Notes under the pieces: generated by a model | Seen by the model: the letters and a program-made list of their open reading frames with translations, nothing else | Told to the model about the DNA's origin: nothing | The model's database searches: none | Part shown: in pieces, positions 46,447 through 55,749 of the stretch | How the letters are laid out: every line of letters starts with the position of its first letter | Position numbering within the stretch: position 1 is the stretch's first letter | Made by a program: the position numbers and the translations under genes | Source: Cognatiluteimonas weifangensis | Lineage (GTDB): Bacteria; Pseudomonadota; Gammaproteobacteria; Xanthomonadales; Xanthomonadaceae | DNA length: 64,000 bases | NCBI RefSeq assembly: GCF_003416885.1 | Contig: NZ_QVPD01000010.1 | Coordinates: 1 to 64,000 of the forward strand | Direction of reading: 5' to 3'

Positions 46447-47355
46447 ATGGTTGCCTGGAGCTCGTGGCGGCTGCCCGCGTGGCTGGGGCTGGCGCTGGGG
46501 CTGGCCGCTTTGCTCGCGTCGGGGTCGCTGCACGCGCAGCAGCTGGCGCCGATCCCGCCGCTGGACGCGCCGGTGGTCGACGTCACCGGCACGCTCGATG
46601 CCGCCACCAGACAGGCACTGGAAGCCCAGGCCTGGGAGCTGCAACAACGCAAGGGCAGCCAGCTGCAGGTGCTGCTGGTGCCGAGCACGCAGCCCGAGGA
46701 CATCGCCGCCTACACCCAGCGCGTCTACGACCAGTGGAAACTGGGGCGCAAGGGAGTGGACGACGGCGTGCTGCTGGTGGTGGCCGTGGACGACCGCCGC
46801 GTGCGCATCCAGCCCGGCTACGGCCTGGAAGGCGCGATCCCGGACGCGACCGCGGCGCGGGTGATCCAGGAATACCTGGTGCCGAAATTCCGTGCCGGCG
46901 ACTACGGCGGCGGCCTCACCGACGCCACCGCGGCGCTGGTCAAGCTGATCGATGGCGAATCGCTGCCGGCGCCGATGGCCGACAACCGCGGCGGCGGAGG
47001 CGGCGACTGGCTGTTCGCCTTGTTCGCCGCGTTCGTGGTGGCGCAGCTTGCGCGCGGGATCTTCGGCCGCGCCCCGGCGCCGGTGCGCGCGCTGCTGGGC
47101 GCCGGCGCGGCCGGCGGAGTGGCGTGGCTGATCGCGCAGGCGCTGCTGATCGGCGGGGCCGGCGCGGTGATCGGCCTGCTGCTCGGCCTGACCCGGACGC
47201 AGCCGGGACGTTATGTCCGCCATGGCGGCTGGGGCGGATTCGGCGGCGGCAGCTGGGGCGGCGGTTTCGGGGGTGGCGGCGGCTTCGGCGGGGGCGGTGG
47301 CTGGTCGGGCGGCGGCGGCATGAGCGGAGGCGGCGGCGCCTCCGGCCGCTGGTAG
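46447..47355 (+). CDS. TPM-domain protein (YgcG-like) with Gly-rich tail
   Basis: A 302-residue protein. A signal peptide (to about residue 30, LLASGSLHAQ) leads to a TPM domain (about 38-165) with VDVTGTLDAATRQALEAQ, KGSQLQVLLVPSTQPEDI and RVRIQPGYGLEGAIPDATAARVI. One or two membrane helices follow (about 180-250). The C-terminus is extremely Gly-rich (GGGFGGGGG-type), as usual for YgcG-like proteins. The TPM domain is linked to photosystem repair in plants and is of unclear function in bacteria. It starts 51 bp after lemA; GTG at 46441 is an alternative start. Confidence 0.87.
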   Translation: MVAWSSWRLPAWLGLALGLAALLASGSLHAQQLAPIPPLDAPVVDVTGTLDAATRQALEAQAWELQQRKGSQLQVLLVPSTQPEDIAAYTQRVYDQWKLGRKGVDDGVLLVVAVDDRRVRIQPGYGLEGAIPDATAARVIQEYLVPKFRAGDYGGGLTDATAALVKLIDGESLPAPMADNRGGGGGDWLFALFAAFVVAQLARGIFGRAPAPVRALLGAGAAGGVAWLIAQALLIGGAGAVIGLLLGLTRTQPGRYVRHGGWGGFGGGSWGGGFGGGGGFGGGGGWSGGGGMSGGGGASGRW

Positions 47356-47363
47356 GGCGGACG

Positions 47364-47858
47364 ATGGCCATGCGATGGCTCAAGCATCTGTTCGCGCCGT
47401 CGGCCGCGCGCCTGTTTCCGGCCGCTGCCCTGCAACGCATCGCCGCGGCGGTCGCCGCCGGCGAAGCGCGGCATCGGGGCGAGGTCTGCTTCGCGGTCGA
47501 GTCCGCGTTGCCGGCGCGCGCGCTGCTGGCCGGCCACGACGCCCGCAATCGCGCGCACGCGGCGTTCGCGCAGTTGCGGGTCTGGGACACGGCCGCCAAC
47601 AACGGCGTGCTGCTGTACCTGCTGCTGGCCGACCACCGCATCGAGATCGTCGCCGACCGCGGCCTCGACGCGCTGATCGGCGCCGGGCAGTGGAGCGAAG
47701 TCTGCCGGCTGATGGAGCAGCGCCTGCGTGCCGGCGAGGCCGAGGCGGCGGTATTGCAAGGCGTGGCCGCGGTCTCGGACCTACTGGCCGAACATTTCCC
47801 GCGCCTGCCGGGAGCGGCAGACGCGAATGAGTTGCCGGATTTGCCGCACGTGTTCTGA
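47364..47858 (+). CDS. Second TPM-domain protein
   Basis: A 164-residue protein with a TPM domain of the shorter kind, no signal peptide and no Gly-rich tail. Visible landmarks are LQRIAAAVAAGEARHRGEVCFAVESAL, FAQLRVWDTAANNGVLLYLLLADHRIEIVADRGLDALIG and WSEVCRLMEQRLRAGEAEAAVLQGV. The motif NGVLLYLLLADHRIEIVADRG parallels DGVLLVVAVDDRRVRIQPGYG of the upstream gene, so the pair may derive from duplication or act as partners. It starts 8 bp after that gene, making lemA-tpm-tpm one operon. Repeat element C follows. Confidence 0.85.
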   Translation: MAMRWLKHLFAPSAARLFPAAALQRIAAAVAAGEARHRGEVCFAVESALPARALLAGHDARNRAHAAFAQLRVWDTAANNGVLLYLLLADHRIEIVADRGLDALIGAGQWSEVCRLMEQRLRAGEAEAAVLQGVAAVSDLLAEHFPRLPGAADANELPDLPHVF

Positions 47859-47925
47859 AGCGGGTGGGCCTGGGCCGGGTCGGGCCCTACAAAACGGCCT
47901 TTTGCCAAGTGCGGGAGCCCTGTAG

Positions 47926-48063
47926 GAAAGAATGTAACCCGGCCTGTGACACGCTGTGGATACGTGCTTCAGCGTGGAAGTTTCTGTGAGGGAAGCCGAT
48001 GGCCCGGCCTGTGCGCGACACACCGTGGAGACTTTCCTTCAAAGCGCGGAAGCCTTTGCGGGG
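47926..48063 (+). repeat. R2 repeat array, locus C
   Basis: Two degenerate units begin at about 47926 and 47992, ahead of the core at 48064 (66- and 72-bp steps). They show the same GGCCTGTG and AAGCGCGGAAGC-type blocks as the other loci. Unlike A and B, this locus lies between genes reading in the same direction (TPM gene and lgt). Confidence 0.8.
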
Positions 48064-48349
48064 GAAGCCGGCGGCCCGGCCTGTGCGGGACACGCCGTGA
48101 ATACATCCCTGTAGGCTCCTCGGCGGCATCCATGCCGCCGACGGTCCCGCACAGGCCGGGCCACCGGCTTCTGGCAAGTGAGTCGGCGCTTGTAGGGAAA
48201 ACCAACCAGAAGCGATGGACGCCAATCTCGCGAAGTCGCCGGCCGGCGGGCTGGGGGTGCGGAGAGTGGACCATGGAGGGTCCACGACCCGACTTAAAGA
48301 CAGGAGGTCGTCAGGAGGGCGCAGCACCCCCAGCCCGTCGGCCGGCGAC
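48064..48349 (+). repeat. Core of composite palindromic element, locus C
   Basis: It has a 108-bp palindrome (48064-48171, 28-bp arms, one mismatch, nested hairpin 48121-48129/48132-48140), a 63-bp linker and a 115-bp palindrome (48235-48349, 26-bp arms). One pair in the long stem is a G facing T, which is a G:U wobble if transcribed. Another position has changed on both arms relative to locus A. The nested hairpin is shorter here (GTGGACC/GGTCCAC, 48266-48272/48279-48285). Confidence 0.9.
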
Positions 48350-48708
48350 TCCTTCCGAAGCTGGTCTAACAAGAGCAGCCATGACTTGAAGTCAGGCCAG
48401 ACATGACCTGCGCCCCAACTTCAAAGACAGGACGTCGTCAGGAGGGCGCAGCACCCCCAGCCCGCCGGGCGGCGACTCCCTCCGAAGCCGATCACACGAA
48501 GCGAGGCCATGCGTGGCCTGCGGCCTGACTCAAAGACAGGACGTCGTCAGGAGAGCGCAGCACCCCCAGCCTGCCGGGCGGCGACTCCCTCCGAAGCCGA
48601 TCACGCGAAGCCAGGCCATGGATGGCCTGCGGCCTGACTCAAAGACAGGACGTCGTCAGGAGGGCGCAGCACCCCCGACCCGCCGGGCCGCGACTCGTCC
48701 GAAGTCCG
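48350..48708 (+). repeat. R1 repeat array, locus C (three further copies)
   Basis: The ACAGGA blocks are at 48300 (core), 48427, 48536 and 48645, giving 127, 109 and 109 bp steps. Small hairpins are kept with new sequences: AGGCCA/TGGCCT (48504-48509/48514-48519) and CAGGCCAT/ATGGCCTG (48612-48619/48622-48629). The first extra copy has one mismatch. Bases 48709-48837 form the lgt leader and contain no gene. Confidence 0.85.
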
Positions 48709-48837
48709 CGCTCCCGGACAAGGGAAGAGCCGAAAGCCCGCAAGTGCATGACGCGGCGTGCGGCGCGCGTTGTGAATCGGGCGAGCGTGCTCCTGTCTTG
48801 CACGGCACAATAGGGGCTCCCCATCCCGGAGCCGCCG

Positions 48838-49749
48838 GTGGCGCCCTACCTGCACCAGATCGATCCGATCGCCATCCAGTTGCCGCAGTTCTCGCTGTTC
48901 GGCCTGACCCTGCACCCGGCGGTGCACTGGTACGGGGTCATGTACCTGCTCGGCTTCGGGCTGGCCTGGTGGCTCGGCCGCCGCCGCATCCGCGCCGGCC
49001 GCCTGCCGAGCGTCGACGAGACCGGCTTCGGCGACCTGATGTTCTACGGCATGCTCGGCGTGATCCTCGGCGGGCGCCTGGGCTACATCCTGTTCTACGA
49101 CCTGCCGGCCTACATCGCGCAGCCGCTGCAGGTGTTCAAGATCTGGGAAGGCGGGATGAGCTTCCACGGCGGCCTGCTGGGCGTGTGCGTGGCGACCTGG
49201 TGGTGGGCGCGGCGGCGCAAGCTGCATTTCTTCGATGCGATCGATTTCGTGGCGCCGCTGGTGCCGCCGGGGCTGGGGCTGGGGCGGTTGGGCAATTTCA
49301 TCAACGGCGAACTGTGGGGCAAGTACACGGAAGGCGGCTGGGGCGTGGTGTTCCCGCATGCGGAAGCCACGCTCGCGGGCCTGAGCCCGGCGCAACTGCA
49401 GGCGCAGCTGGCCAGCGGCGCGCTCGACCGTTACGCGCGCCATCCCTCGCCGCTGTACCAGGCGCTGCTGGAAGGCGTGGTGCTGTTCGCGGCGCTGTGG
49501 TGGTACTCGCGCAGGCCGCGGCCGCGCTATGCGGTGGCGGGGGTGTTCGCGGTGCTGTACGGGGTGTTCCGCTTCGCGGTCGAGTTCGTGCGCGTGCCCG
49601 ACCCGCAGCTGGGCTACCTTGCCTTCGGCTGGTTGACCATGGGCCAGCTGCTGAGCCTGCCGCTGGTGGCGGTCGGGTTGTTCTGGCTGTGGCTGTCGCG
49701 GCGCTCGCCGACGCTGCAGCCGCAGCCGGCGACAGCGGCGAAAGACTGA
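48838..49749 (+). CDS. lgt: Prolipoprotein diacylglyceryl transferase
   Basis: A 303-residue membrane enzyme that moves diacylglycerol from phosphatidylglycerol to the lipobox Cys of prolipoproteins, the first step of lipoprotein maturation. Several membrane helices are visible, with the Lgt signature [27 protein letters not shown] (about 140-166), [10 protein letters not shown] near 105 and [13 protein letters not shown] near 200. It starts at GTG ([16 protein letters not shown]) with GGAG just upstream. thyA follows after 18 bp and folA after that, an order common in related bacteria. Repeat element C lies immediately upstream. Confidence 0.95.
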   Translation: MAPYLHQIDPIAIQLPQFSLFGLTLHPAVHWYGVMYLLGFGLAWWLGRRRIRAGRLPSVDETGFGDLMFYGMLGVILGGRLGYILFYDLPAYIAQPLQVFKIWEGGMSFHGGLLGVCVATWWWARRRKLHFFDAIDFVAPLVPPGLGLGRLGNFINGELWGKYTEGGWGVVFPHAEATLAGLSPAQLQAQLASGALDRYARHPSPLYQALLEGVVLFAALWWYSRRPRPRYAVAGVFAVLYGVFRFAVEFVRVPDPQLGYLAFGWLTMGQLLSLPLVAVGLFWLWLSRRSPTLQPQPATAAKD

Positions 49750-49767
49750 CGCGATGCAGACGTTGCC

Positions 49768-50562
49768 ATGAAGCAGTACCTCGACCTGCTGCGCCACGTG
49801 CTCGAACACGGCACCGACAAGGCCGACCGCACCGGTACCGGCACCCGCTCGGTGTTCGGCTGGCAGCTGCGCTTCGACCTGAACGAAGGCTTCCCGCTGC
49901 TCACCACCAAGAAGCTGCACCTGCGCTCGATCGTGCACGAACTGCTGTGGTTCCTGAAGGGCGACACCAACATCGCCTACCTCAGGGACAACAAGGTCTC
50001 GATCTGGGACGAGTGGGCCGACGCCGACGGCGAGCTCGGCCCGGTCTACGGCAAGCAGTGGCGACGCTGGAGTAGCGGCGATGGACGCGAGATCGACCAG
50101 ATCCAGTGGGTGATCGAGGAAATCAGGCGCAACCCGGATTCGCGCCGGCTGATCGTCAGCGCCTGGAACGTCGCCGACCTGCCGCAGATGGCGCTGATGC
50201 CGTGCCACGCGCTGTTCCAGTTCTACGTCGCCGACGGCAAGCTCAGCTGCCAGCTGTACCAGCGCAGCGGCGACATCTTCCTCGGGGTGCCGTTCAACAT
50301 CGCCAGCTACGCGCTGCTCACGCACATGGTGGCGCAGGTCTGCGGGCTGGGGGTCGGCGATTTCGTGCACACGCTGGGCGATGCGCACTTGTACGTGAAC
50401 CACTTCGCGCAGGCGCGCGAGCAGCTGGCGCGACAGCCGCGGCCATTGCCGCGCCTGCGCCTCAATCCTGGCGTCGACGACCTGTTCGCTTTCGGCTATG
50501 ACGACATCGCCATCGAAGGCTACGACCCGCTGCCCGCGATCAAGGCGCCGGTGGCGGTGTGA
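49768..50562 (+). CDS. thyA: Thymidylate synthase
   Basis: A 264-residue enzyme, exactly the E. coli length, that methylates dUMP to dTMP using methylenetetrahydrofolate. Visible motifs: [18 protein letters not shown], the active-site Cys in [36 protein letters not shown] and [18 protein letters not shown]. The dihydrofolate it makes is recycled by the product of the next gene, folA, 64 bp downstream. Upstream is lgt. Confidence 0.98.
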   Translation: MKQYLDLLRHVLEHGTDKADRTGTGTRSVFGWQLRFDLNEGFPLLTTKKLHLRSIVHELLWFLKGDTNIAYLRDNKVSIWDEWADADGELGPVYGKQWRRWSSGDGREIDQIQWVIEEIRRNPDSRRLIVSAWNVADLPQMALMPCHALFQFYVADGKLSCQLYQRSGDIFLGVPFNIASYALLTHMVAQVCGLGVGDFVHTLGDAHLYVNHFAQAREQLARQPRPLPRLRLNPGVDDLFAFGYDDIAIEGYDPLPAIKAPVAV

Positions 50563-50626
50563 TGCCGCCGGCATGGGCGCGGGCATCCGCCGCCGTTCCC
50601 CCCGCCACCGACGACAAGGCAAGGAC

Positions 50627-51127
50627 GTGACCGAGCTTTCCCTGATCGCCGCCCTCGACCGCGATTACGCCATCGGCAAGGGCAATGCGCTGCCCTGGTA
50701 CCTGCCCGACGACCTCAGGCGCTTCAAGGCGCTGACCCTGGGCAAGCCGCTGTTGATGGGCCGCCGGACCGCGCAGTCGCTGGGACGCGCATTGCCGGGG
50801 CGGCGCAACCTGGTGATGACGCGTGGCGGCACGGTGCCGTTCGCGGGGATGGAAGCGGTCGATTCGCTGGAGGCGGCCCTGGCGGCAGCCGACGGCGATG
50901 GCGCCGCCGAGTTGTGCGTGATCGGCGGCGGTGAAGTCTTCGCCCTGGCCTTGCCGTCGGCGGCGAGCATGCATCTGACCCGGGTCGATACGGTGGTGGC
51001 CGGCGCCGACGCGTTCTTCCCGCGGTTCGACCCGGCGGCCTGGCGCGTCGTCTCGCGGCAGCCGCATGCCGGCGACGCGAAGCATGCCTTCGCTTTCGAA
51101 TTCATCGACTACGCCCGCGTGCCCTGA
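50627..51127 (+). CDS. folA: Dihydrofolate reductase
   Basis: A 166-residue NADPH-dependent reductase returning dihydrofolate to tetrahydrofolate; the trimethoprim target. Motifs: LSLIAALDRDYAIGKGNALPWYLPDDLRRFKALTLGKPLLMGR at the N-terminus (folate pocket, with Trp and Asp of the active site) and LCVIGGGEVFALALP for NADPH. The start is GTG (VTELSLIAALD), matching the family N-terminus, with AAGG a few bases upstream. It follows thyA in the same direction and converges with apaH; the 149-bp space between them has no gene. Confidence 0.95.
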   Translation: MTELSLIAALDRDYAIGKGNALPWYLPDDLRRFKALTLGKPLLMGRRTAQSLGRALPGRRNLVMTRGGTVPFAGMEAVDSLEAALAAADGDGAAELCVIGGGEVFALALPSAASMHLTRVDTVVAGADAFFPRFDPAAWRVVSRQPHAGDAKHAFAFEFIDYARVP

Positions 51128-51276
51128 GTACGACCGGGCGGGCGCGGACGGCGTGCCCGGCGAAGCGGATGTCGATGGCACCGCATTGTCCGGGGCGGTC
51201 GGTGGCGGACATGCCGCCGCCGGGCCGCGGGAACGGCTTCCGGGCGGCAGTCCGCCGCCGCAACGTCGCGCGGTCC

Positions 51277-52155
51277 TCAGCGCTTGTGCATCGCCATGGC
51301 GACGGGACGTGGCCGCGGCTGCGGCGGCGAGGCCGGCACGTCGCGGCCCGGCACCTGCACGATGCGCAGCTCCTCGCTGTCCAGCTGCAGCGCGGTCAGC
51401 TTGCCGCCCCAGACCGCACCGGTATCCAGCGCGTGCACGCCGTGGCCGATGAACAGGCCGAGCGCGGACCAGTGCCCGCAGACGATGCGCAGGTCGCGCG
51501 CGGCGTGCCCGGGCACTTCGTACCACGGGTACAGGCCGGGTTGCTGGGTGCCGGGCGGGCCTTTCTCGTCGAAGGCGATGCGCCCGCGCGGGGTGCAGAA
51601 GCGCAGGCGCGTGAACACGTTGATGATGGCGCGGTCGCGGTCGCTGCCGGCGAGTTTCGGCGACCACTCGGGGCGGTCGCCGTACATGTTCTTCAGCAGC
51701 TTGCGGTAGCCGTCGCCGCACAGCTTCTGCTCGACTTCGCGCGCGTGCTTTTCGGCCAGGGTCGTGGTCCACTTGGGGGCGAGGCCGGCATGCACCATCA
51801 TCCAGCCCAGCGTGCGGTCGGCATGCAGCAGCGGTTGCTTGCGCAGCCACGCCAGCAGTTCGCCGCTGTCGGGCGCGAACAGCACGCGCTGCAGGTCGGG
51901 ATTGACCCGGCGCTGCTCCTCCGGGCGGCGTTCGCCGATCGCCAGCAGCGACAGGTCGTGGTTGCCGAGCACGGTCACGCAGTGGGCGCGCAACGAATGC
52001 ACCAGCCGCAGCGTCTCCAGCGACTGCCCGCCGCGATTGACCAGGTCGCCGCAGAACCACAGCCGGTCGACCGCGGGATCGAAGCGGATGCGCTCCAGCA
52101 GCCGCTGCGTGGGCGCGTAGCAGCCCTGCAGGTCGCCGATCGCCCAGGTGCTCAT
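51277..52155 (-). CDS. apaH: Bis(5'-nucleosyl)-tetraphosphatase, symmetrical
   Basis: A 292-residue metallophosphatase that splits Ap4A into two ADP and can remove Np4 caps from RNA. The metal-binding motifs run in order: TWAIGDLQGCYAP (about 3-15), FCGDLVNRGGQSLETL (about 34-49), VLGNHDLSLLAIG (about 63-75), with later conserved His residues (MVHAGLAP and VCGHWSALG). It is the last gene of the lptD-surA-pdxA-rsmA-apaG-apaH series, 22 bp after apaG. Confidence 0.96.
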   Translation of the reverse strand: MSTWAIGDLQGCYAPTQRLLERIRFDPAVDRLWFCGDLVNRGGQSLETLRLVHSLRAHCVTVLGNHDLSLLAIGERRPEEQRRVNPDLQRVLFAPDSGELLAWLRKQPLLHADRTLGWMMVHAGLAPKWTTTLAEKHAREVEQKLCGDGYRKLLKNMYGDRPEWSPKLAGSDRDRAIINVFTRLRFCTPRGRIAFDEKGPPGTQQPGLYPWYEVPGHAARDLRIVCGHWSALGLFIGHGVHALDTGAVWGGKLTALQLDSEELRIVQVPGRDVPASPPQPRPRPVAMAMHKR

Positions 52156-52177
52156 GCCGGCCGGTCCATGCTGCGCC

Positions 52178-52576
52178 TCAGTGCAGCGTGCGCGGCACGG
52201 CGAGGGTGAAGGCCGGGATCGTCGCCCGGAAGCGGGTGCCGTCGTCGGCCAGCATCGCGTAGCTGCCCTGCATCGTGCCCAGGCTGGTCCCCAGCACCGC
52301 GCCGGAGGTGTAGGTGAAGTCGTCGCCGGGCCACAGCCAGGGCTGCTCGCCGACCACGCCGTCGCCGACGACTTCCTCGACCTTGCCGTTGGCGTCGGTG
52401 ATCCGCCAGTGGCGGCCGAGCAGCCGCGCCGGCTGCCTGCCGTCGTTGCGGATGCGGATGGTGTAGGCGAAGACGTAGCGGTCCTGGGCCGGTTCGGACT
52501 GCTCGTCGAGGTAGCGGGTGGCGACGTCGATGTCGAGGACGTAGTCGCCGCCGTCGTCGCGGGTGCGGTCGTTCAT
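52178..52576 (-). CDS. apaG: ApaG (Co2+/Mg2+ efflux-associated) protein
   Basis: A 132-residue ApaG-family protein with an immunoglobulin-like beta fold. Hallmarks: [66 protein letters not shown]. Its biochemical role is not settled; loss in enterobacteria affects divalent metal efflux and its position beside rsmA and apaH is conserved. The ATG ([10 protein letters not shown]) was chosen; a GTG six bases upstream also opens the frame. It starts 35 bp after rsmA ends. Confidence 0.93.
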   Translation of the reverse strand: MNDRTRDDGGDYVLDIDVATRYLDEQSEPAQDRYVFAYTIRIRNDGRQPARLLGRHWRITDANGKVEEVVGDGVVGEQPWLWPGDDFTYTSGAVLGTSLGTMQGSYAMLADDGTRFRATIPAFTLAVPRTLH

Positions 52577-52611
52577 GGCCACAGTGTAAGCGCGAAGCGT
52601 GAACGCGCGGG

Positions 52612-53430
52612 CTAGGCGGCCGCGCGCAGGTTGGCCAGGCGGATGAAATCGGCCACCGACAGCTGCTCGGCGCGCGCGTCCGGGCGCAGGCCGGCGGCCT
52701 CGATCATGGCGCCGTCGGCGACCCCGGCCAGGGCATTGCGCAGGGTCTTGCGGCGCTGGCCGAAAGCCGCGCGCACCAGTTGCGCGAACCCCGCCGGATC
52801 GACGATGCCGACTTGCGTCGGCGGCCGCGGCCGCAGCCGCACCACTGCCGATTCGACCTTGGGCGCGGGCCGAAACGCGCCCGGCGGCACCGTGAACAGC
52901 GGCGTCACCGCGCAGTACGCCTGCAGCATCACGCTCAGGCGGCCGTAGACCTTGCTGCCCGGGGCGGCGGCCATGCGCTCGACCACTTCCTTCTGCAGCA
53001 TGAAATGCATGTCGACGATCGCCGCGGCGTGCGCCAGGGCGTGGAACAGGATCGGCGAGGACAGGTTGTAGGGCAGGTTGCCGACCAGCCGGATCGGGGT
53101 GTCGCCGGCGAGCGCGTCGAAGTCGACGTCGAGCACGTCGGCGTTGAGCAGGGTGAGCGCACCGTGCGCCCGCGCCGCGGCGGCGAGCGGCACCAGCAGG
53201 TCGCGGTCGAACTCGATCGCGGTCAGCGCGCCCAGGCGGTCCAGCAGCGGCAGGGTCAGCGCGCCCTGGCCGGGACCGATCTCGACGATGCGGTCGCCGG
53301 GCCGCGGGTCGATTGCCAGCACGATCTTGTCGATCACCCCGCGCTCGTGCAGGAAGTTCTGGCCGAGGTGTTTCTTGGCCTCGCGGCGGAAGCCGTCGGC
53401 GTCGTGCGCGGGGGCGGGGCGCCGGCTCAC
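52612..53430 (-). CDS. rsmA: 16S rRNA (A1518/A1519-N6)-dimethyltransferase
   Basis: A 272-residue KsgA-family enzyme that dimethylates two adjacent adenines in the 3' end of 16S rRNA, a checkpoint in 30S maturation. Motifs: [35 protein letters not shown] for S-adenosylmethionine, TAIEFDRDL and the catalytic [18 protein letters not shown]. It starts at a GTG overlapping the pdxA stop (GTGA), giving the family length; the open frame continues much further upstream inside pdxA but that part is not homologous. Confidence 0.95.
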   Translation of the reverse strand: MSRRPAPAHDADGFRREAKKHLGQNFLHERGVIDKIVLAIDPRPGDRIVEIGPGQGALTLPLLDRLGALTAIEFDRDLLVPLAAAARAHGALTLLNADVLDVDFDALAGDTPIRLVGNLPYNLSSPILFHALAHAAAIVDMHFMLQKEVVERMAAAPGSKVYGRLSVMLQAYCAVTPLFTVPPGAFRPAPKVESAVVRLRPRPPTQVGIVDPAGFAQLVRAAFGQRRKTLRNALAGVADGAMIEAAGLRPDARAEQLSVADFIRLANLRAAA

Positions 53431-54401
53431 GCGTGGCGCCGGTGGCGTGCCAGCCGCGTGCAGGCCTCGATCGCGGCGAACAGGCTCGACGGATCGGCGC
53501 GGCCGCTGCCGGCCAGGTCCAGCGCGGTGCCGTGATCCACCGCCACGCGCGGGTAGGGCAGGCCCAGGGTGAGGTTCACCGCGTGCGCGAAATCGCTGTA
53601 CTTGAGTACCGGCAGGCCCTGGTCGTGGTACATCGCCAGCACCGCGTCGCACTCGCGCAGCCGCTGCGGCAGGAATGCGGTGTCGGCCGGCAGCGGGCCG
53701 CTCAGGCGCATGCCCTGCGCGCGCAGCGCGGCGAGCGCGGGGGCGATGACGTCCAGTTCCTCGCGGCCGAGGTGGCCGTCCTCGCCAGCGTGCGGGTTCA
53801 GGCCCAGCACCGCGATCCGCGGCGCGGCGATGCCGAACTCCTCGCGCAACGCCGCCTCCAGGATCCGCAGCGTGCGCTGCAGGCCTTCGACGGTGATGGC
53901 GTCGGCGACCGCGCGCAGCGGCAGGTGGGTGGTCGCCAGCGCCACCCGGACGATGGCGTTGGCCAGCATCATCACCACCTCGCGGCCGGCCTGGGCGGCC
54001 AGCAGCCCGGTGGTGCCGGTGTAGGCGATGCCGCCGGCGTTGATCGTGGCCTTGTGCACCGGGCCGGTGACCAGGCCGTCGCAGTCGCCGCGCAGGCAGG
54101 CGCCGGCGGCGGCCTGCAGCGCGGCGATCACGCTGGCGGCGTTGCCCGGCTCGGGGGTGCCGAAGCGGGCGGCGACGGGGTGGGGCATGTCCACCAGCGG
54201 CAGCACGCCCGGGGCCGCCGGGGCGTCGGCGGCGGCGAAGGCCAGCGGCAGCGCCAGTGCGGCCGCGGCGCGCTGCAGGCTGCCGCGATCACCGAACACG
54301 ACCAGGTCGGCCTCCCAGGCGCGCTGCGCGGCGCGCACGCACAGCTCCGGGCCGACGCCGGCCGGCTCGCCCGGGACCAGCGCCAGCCGCGGGCGGGGCA
54401 T
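53427..54401 (-). CDS. pdxA: 4-hydroxythreonine-4-phosphate dehydrogenase
   Basis: A 324-residue NAD-dependent dehydrogenase of the DXP-dependent vitamin B6 pathway. Visible are [18 protein letters not shown] at the start, [49 protein letters not shown] and [27 protein letters not shown], carrying the His ligands of the metal site and a conserved His-Asp. Family members usually read GDPAGIGPE where this protein has GEPAGVGPE. Its ATG lies one base after the surA stop, and its stop overlaps rsmA. Confidence 0.96.
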   Translation of the reverse strand: MPRPRLALVPGEPAGVGPELCVRAAQRAWEADLVVFGDRGSLQRAAAALALPLAFAAADAPAAPGVLPLVDMPHPVAARFGTPEPGNAASVIAALQAAAGACLRGDCDGLVTGPVHKATINAGGIAYTGTTGLLAAQAGREVVMMLANAIVRVALATTHLPLRAVADAITVEGLQRTLRILEAALREEFGIAAPRIAVLGLNPHAGEDGHLGREELDVIAPALAALRAQGMRLSGPLPADTAFLPQRLRECDAVLAMYHDQGLPVLKYSDFAHAVNLTLGLPYPRVAVDHGTALDLAGSGRADPSSLFAAIEACTRLARHRRHA

Positions 54402-54402
54402 C

Positions 54403-55749
54403 TCAGTCGCCGTCGGCCGGGGCGGTCGCGGGCGGGGCGGCGATCGCGGGCGCCGCCGCGGTCTCGGCCAGGCGGATGTCGACGTAGGCCTCGCCGCGCA
54501 TCTCGCGCAGGAACCGGTCCCACTCTTCCTCCAGCTTGCGCTGGCCGATGCTCTCGCGCACCAGCTGGCGGCGGTTGTCGTCGGCCGCGGCGACCTGACG
54601 CGCGCCTTCGCGCTGCACGATGTGCCAGCCGGCCTGGGTCTTGAACGGAGCCGAGACCTGGCCGTCCTGCAGCGCCGCGACCTGGGCGCCGAAGTCCGGG
54701 CCGTAGGCGTCCTGCGCGAACCAGCCGAGCTCGCCGCCCTTGTCGGCGGTGGCGGTGTCCTCGGAGTGTTCCCGCGCCAGCGCGGCGAAATCGGCGCCAC
54801 CGGCGATGCGGGCGCGCAGGGTCTCCAGCTCGGCCTGGGCGGCGGCGTCGCCGTCCTCGCCGGCGCGCACCAGGATGTGGCGCGCCTGCAGTTGCGTCAC
54901 CGTACGCGGTGCCGCGGCGCTGGCGTCGCGGGTGTCGACCAACTGCAGCAGCTGGAAGCCGCTGGCGCCGCGGATCGGGCCGAGAATCTGGCCGGCCTGC
55001 ATGCTGCTGATGGCCTGCGCGAAGACCGGCGGGATCTCGTCCAGGCTGCGCCAGCCCAGGTCGCCGCCTTCCAGGGCGTTGGGGCTGTCGGAATAGCGCA
55101 CCGCGGCCGCGGCGAAATCGATCTCGCCGCGGTCGAGCTGCGCCTTGATGCCTTCGATCTTGCGCTGCGCGGCGGCGATCTGGTCCGGGGTCGCGCCTTC
55201 CGGCAGTCCCACCAGGATGTGCGCGAGGTGGTACTGGTTGCCGGCAGCCTGGTTGGCCAGCGCGGCGTCGACTTCGCCTTCGCTGACGCTGATCCGGCTC
55301 TGCGCGAAGCTCTGGCGCAGGCGCTGGATGGCGATCTCGTCGCGGACCGAGCTGCGCAGGTCGGCGATCGTCATGCCGTCGCGGGCGAGCTGGGCGCCGA
55401 GCTGGTCGAGGCCGATGTTGTTCTGCTGCGCGATGTTGGCGAGCGCGGCGTCGACTTCCTGGTCGCTGACGTTGATGCCGGAGGAGCGGGCGCGGGCCGT
55501 TTCCAGCTTCACCAGGATCAGGCGCTCGAGCACCTGCTTCTCCAGCACCTCGCGCGGCGGCAACTGGTCCTGGCGGGTGGCGTACTGCGAGAGCACGTTG
55601 CCCAGCGCGCGGTCGAGCTCGCTGCGCAGGACCACGTCCTCGTCCACCACCGCCACGATGCGGTCGATCGGCTGCAGCTGCTGGGCGGCGGCCTGGGCGG
55701 CCGGGAACGCGGCGGCAACGGCAAGGAGGCAGGCGAGCAGTCTGTTCAT
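54403..55749 (-). CDS. surA: Periplasmic chaperone / peptidyl-prolyl isomerase SurA
   Basis: A 448-residue chaperone that carries outer-membrane proteins, including LptD, across the periplasm. A signal peptide (to about residue 22, AAFPAAQAAA) is followed by the N-terminal chaperone domain (about 25-170), two parvulin PPIase domains (YHLAHILVGLPEG, about 175-275; LQARHILVRAGED, about 285-390) and a C-terminal helix. The tail is Ala/Pro-rich. Its ATG overlaps the lptD stop (ATGA). The open frame extends far upstream through lptD, but only this part is homologous. Confidence 0.96.
   Translation of the reverse strand: MNRLLACLLAVAAAFPAAQAAAQQLQPIDRIVAVVDEDVVLRSELDRALGNVLSQYATRQDQLPPREVLEKQVLERLILVKLETARARSSGINVSDQEVDAALANIAQQNNIGLDQLGAQLARDGMTIADLRSSVRDEIAIQRLRQSFAQSRISVSEGEVDAALANQAAGNQYHLAHILVGLPEGATPDQIAAAQRKIEGIKAQLDRGEIDFAAAAVRYSDSPNALEGGDLGWRSLDEIPPVFAQAISSMQAGQILGPIRGASGFQLLQLVDTRDASAAAPRTVTQLQARHILVRAGEDGDAAAQAELETLRARIAGGADFAALAREHSEDTATADKGGELGWFAQDAYGPDFGAQVAALQDGQVSAPFKTQAGWHIVQREGARQVAAADDNRRQLVRESIGQRKLEEEWDRFLREMRGEAYVDIRLAETAAAPAIAAPPATAPADGD

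Noticed and set aside
48295..48708. CRISPR-like array
   Set aside because: Units are about 110 bp and mostly conserved end to end, the variable part is itself a paired hairpin rather than a unique spacer, and no cas gene is present.
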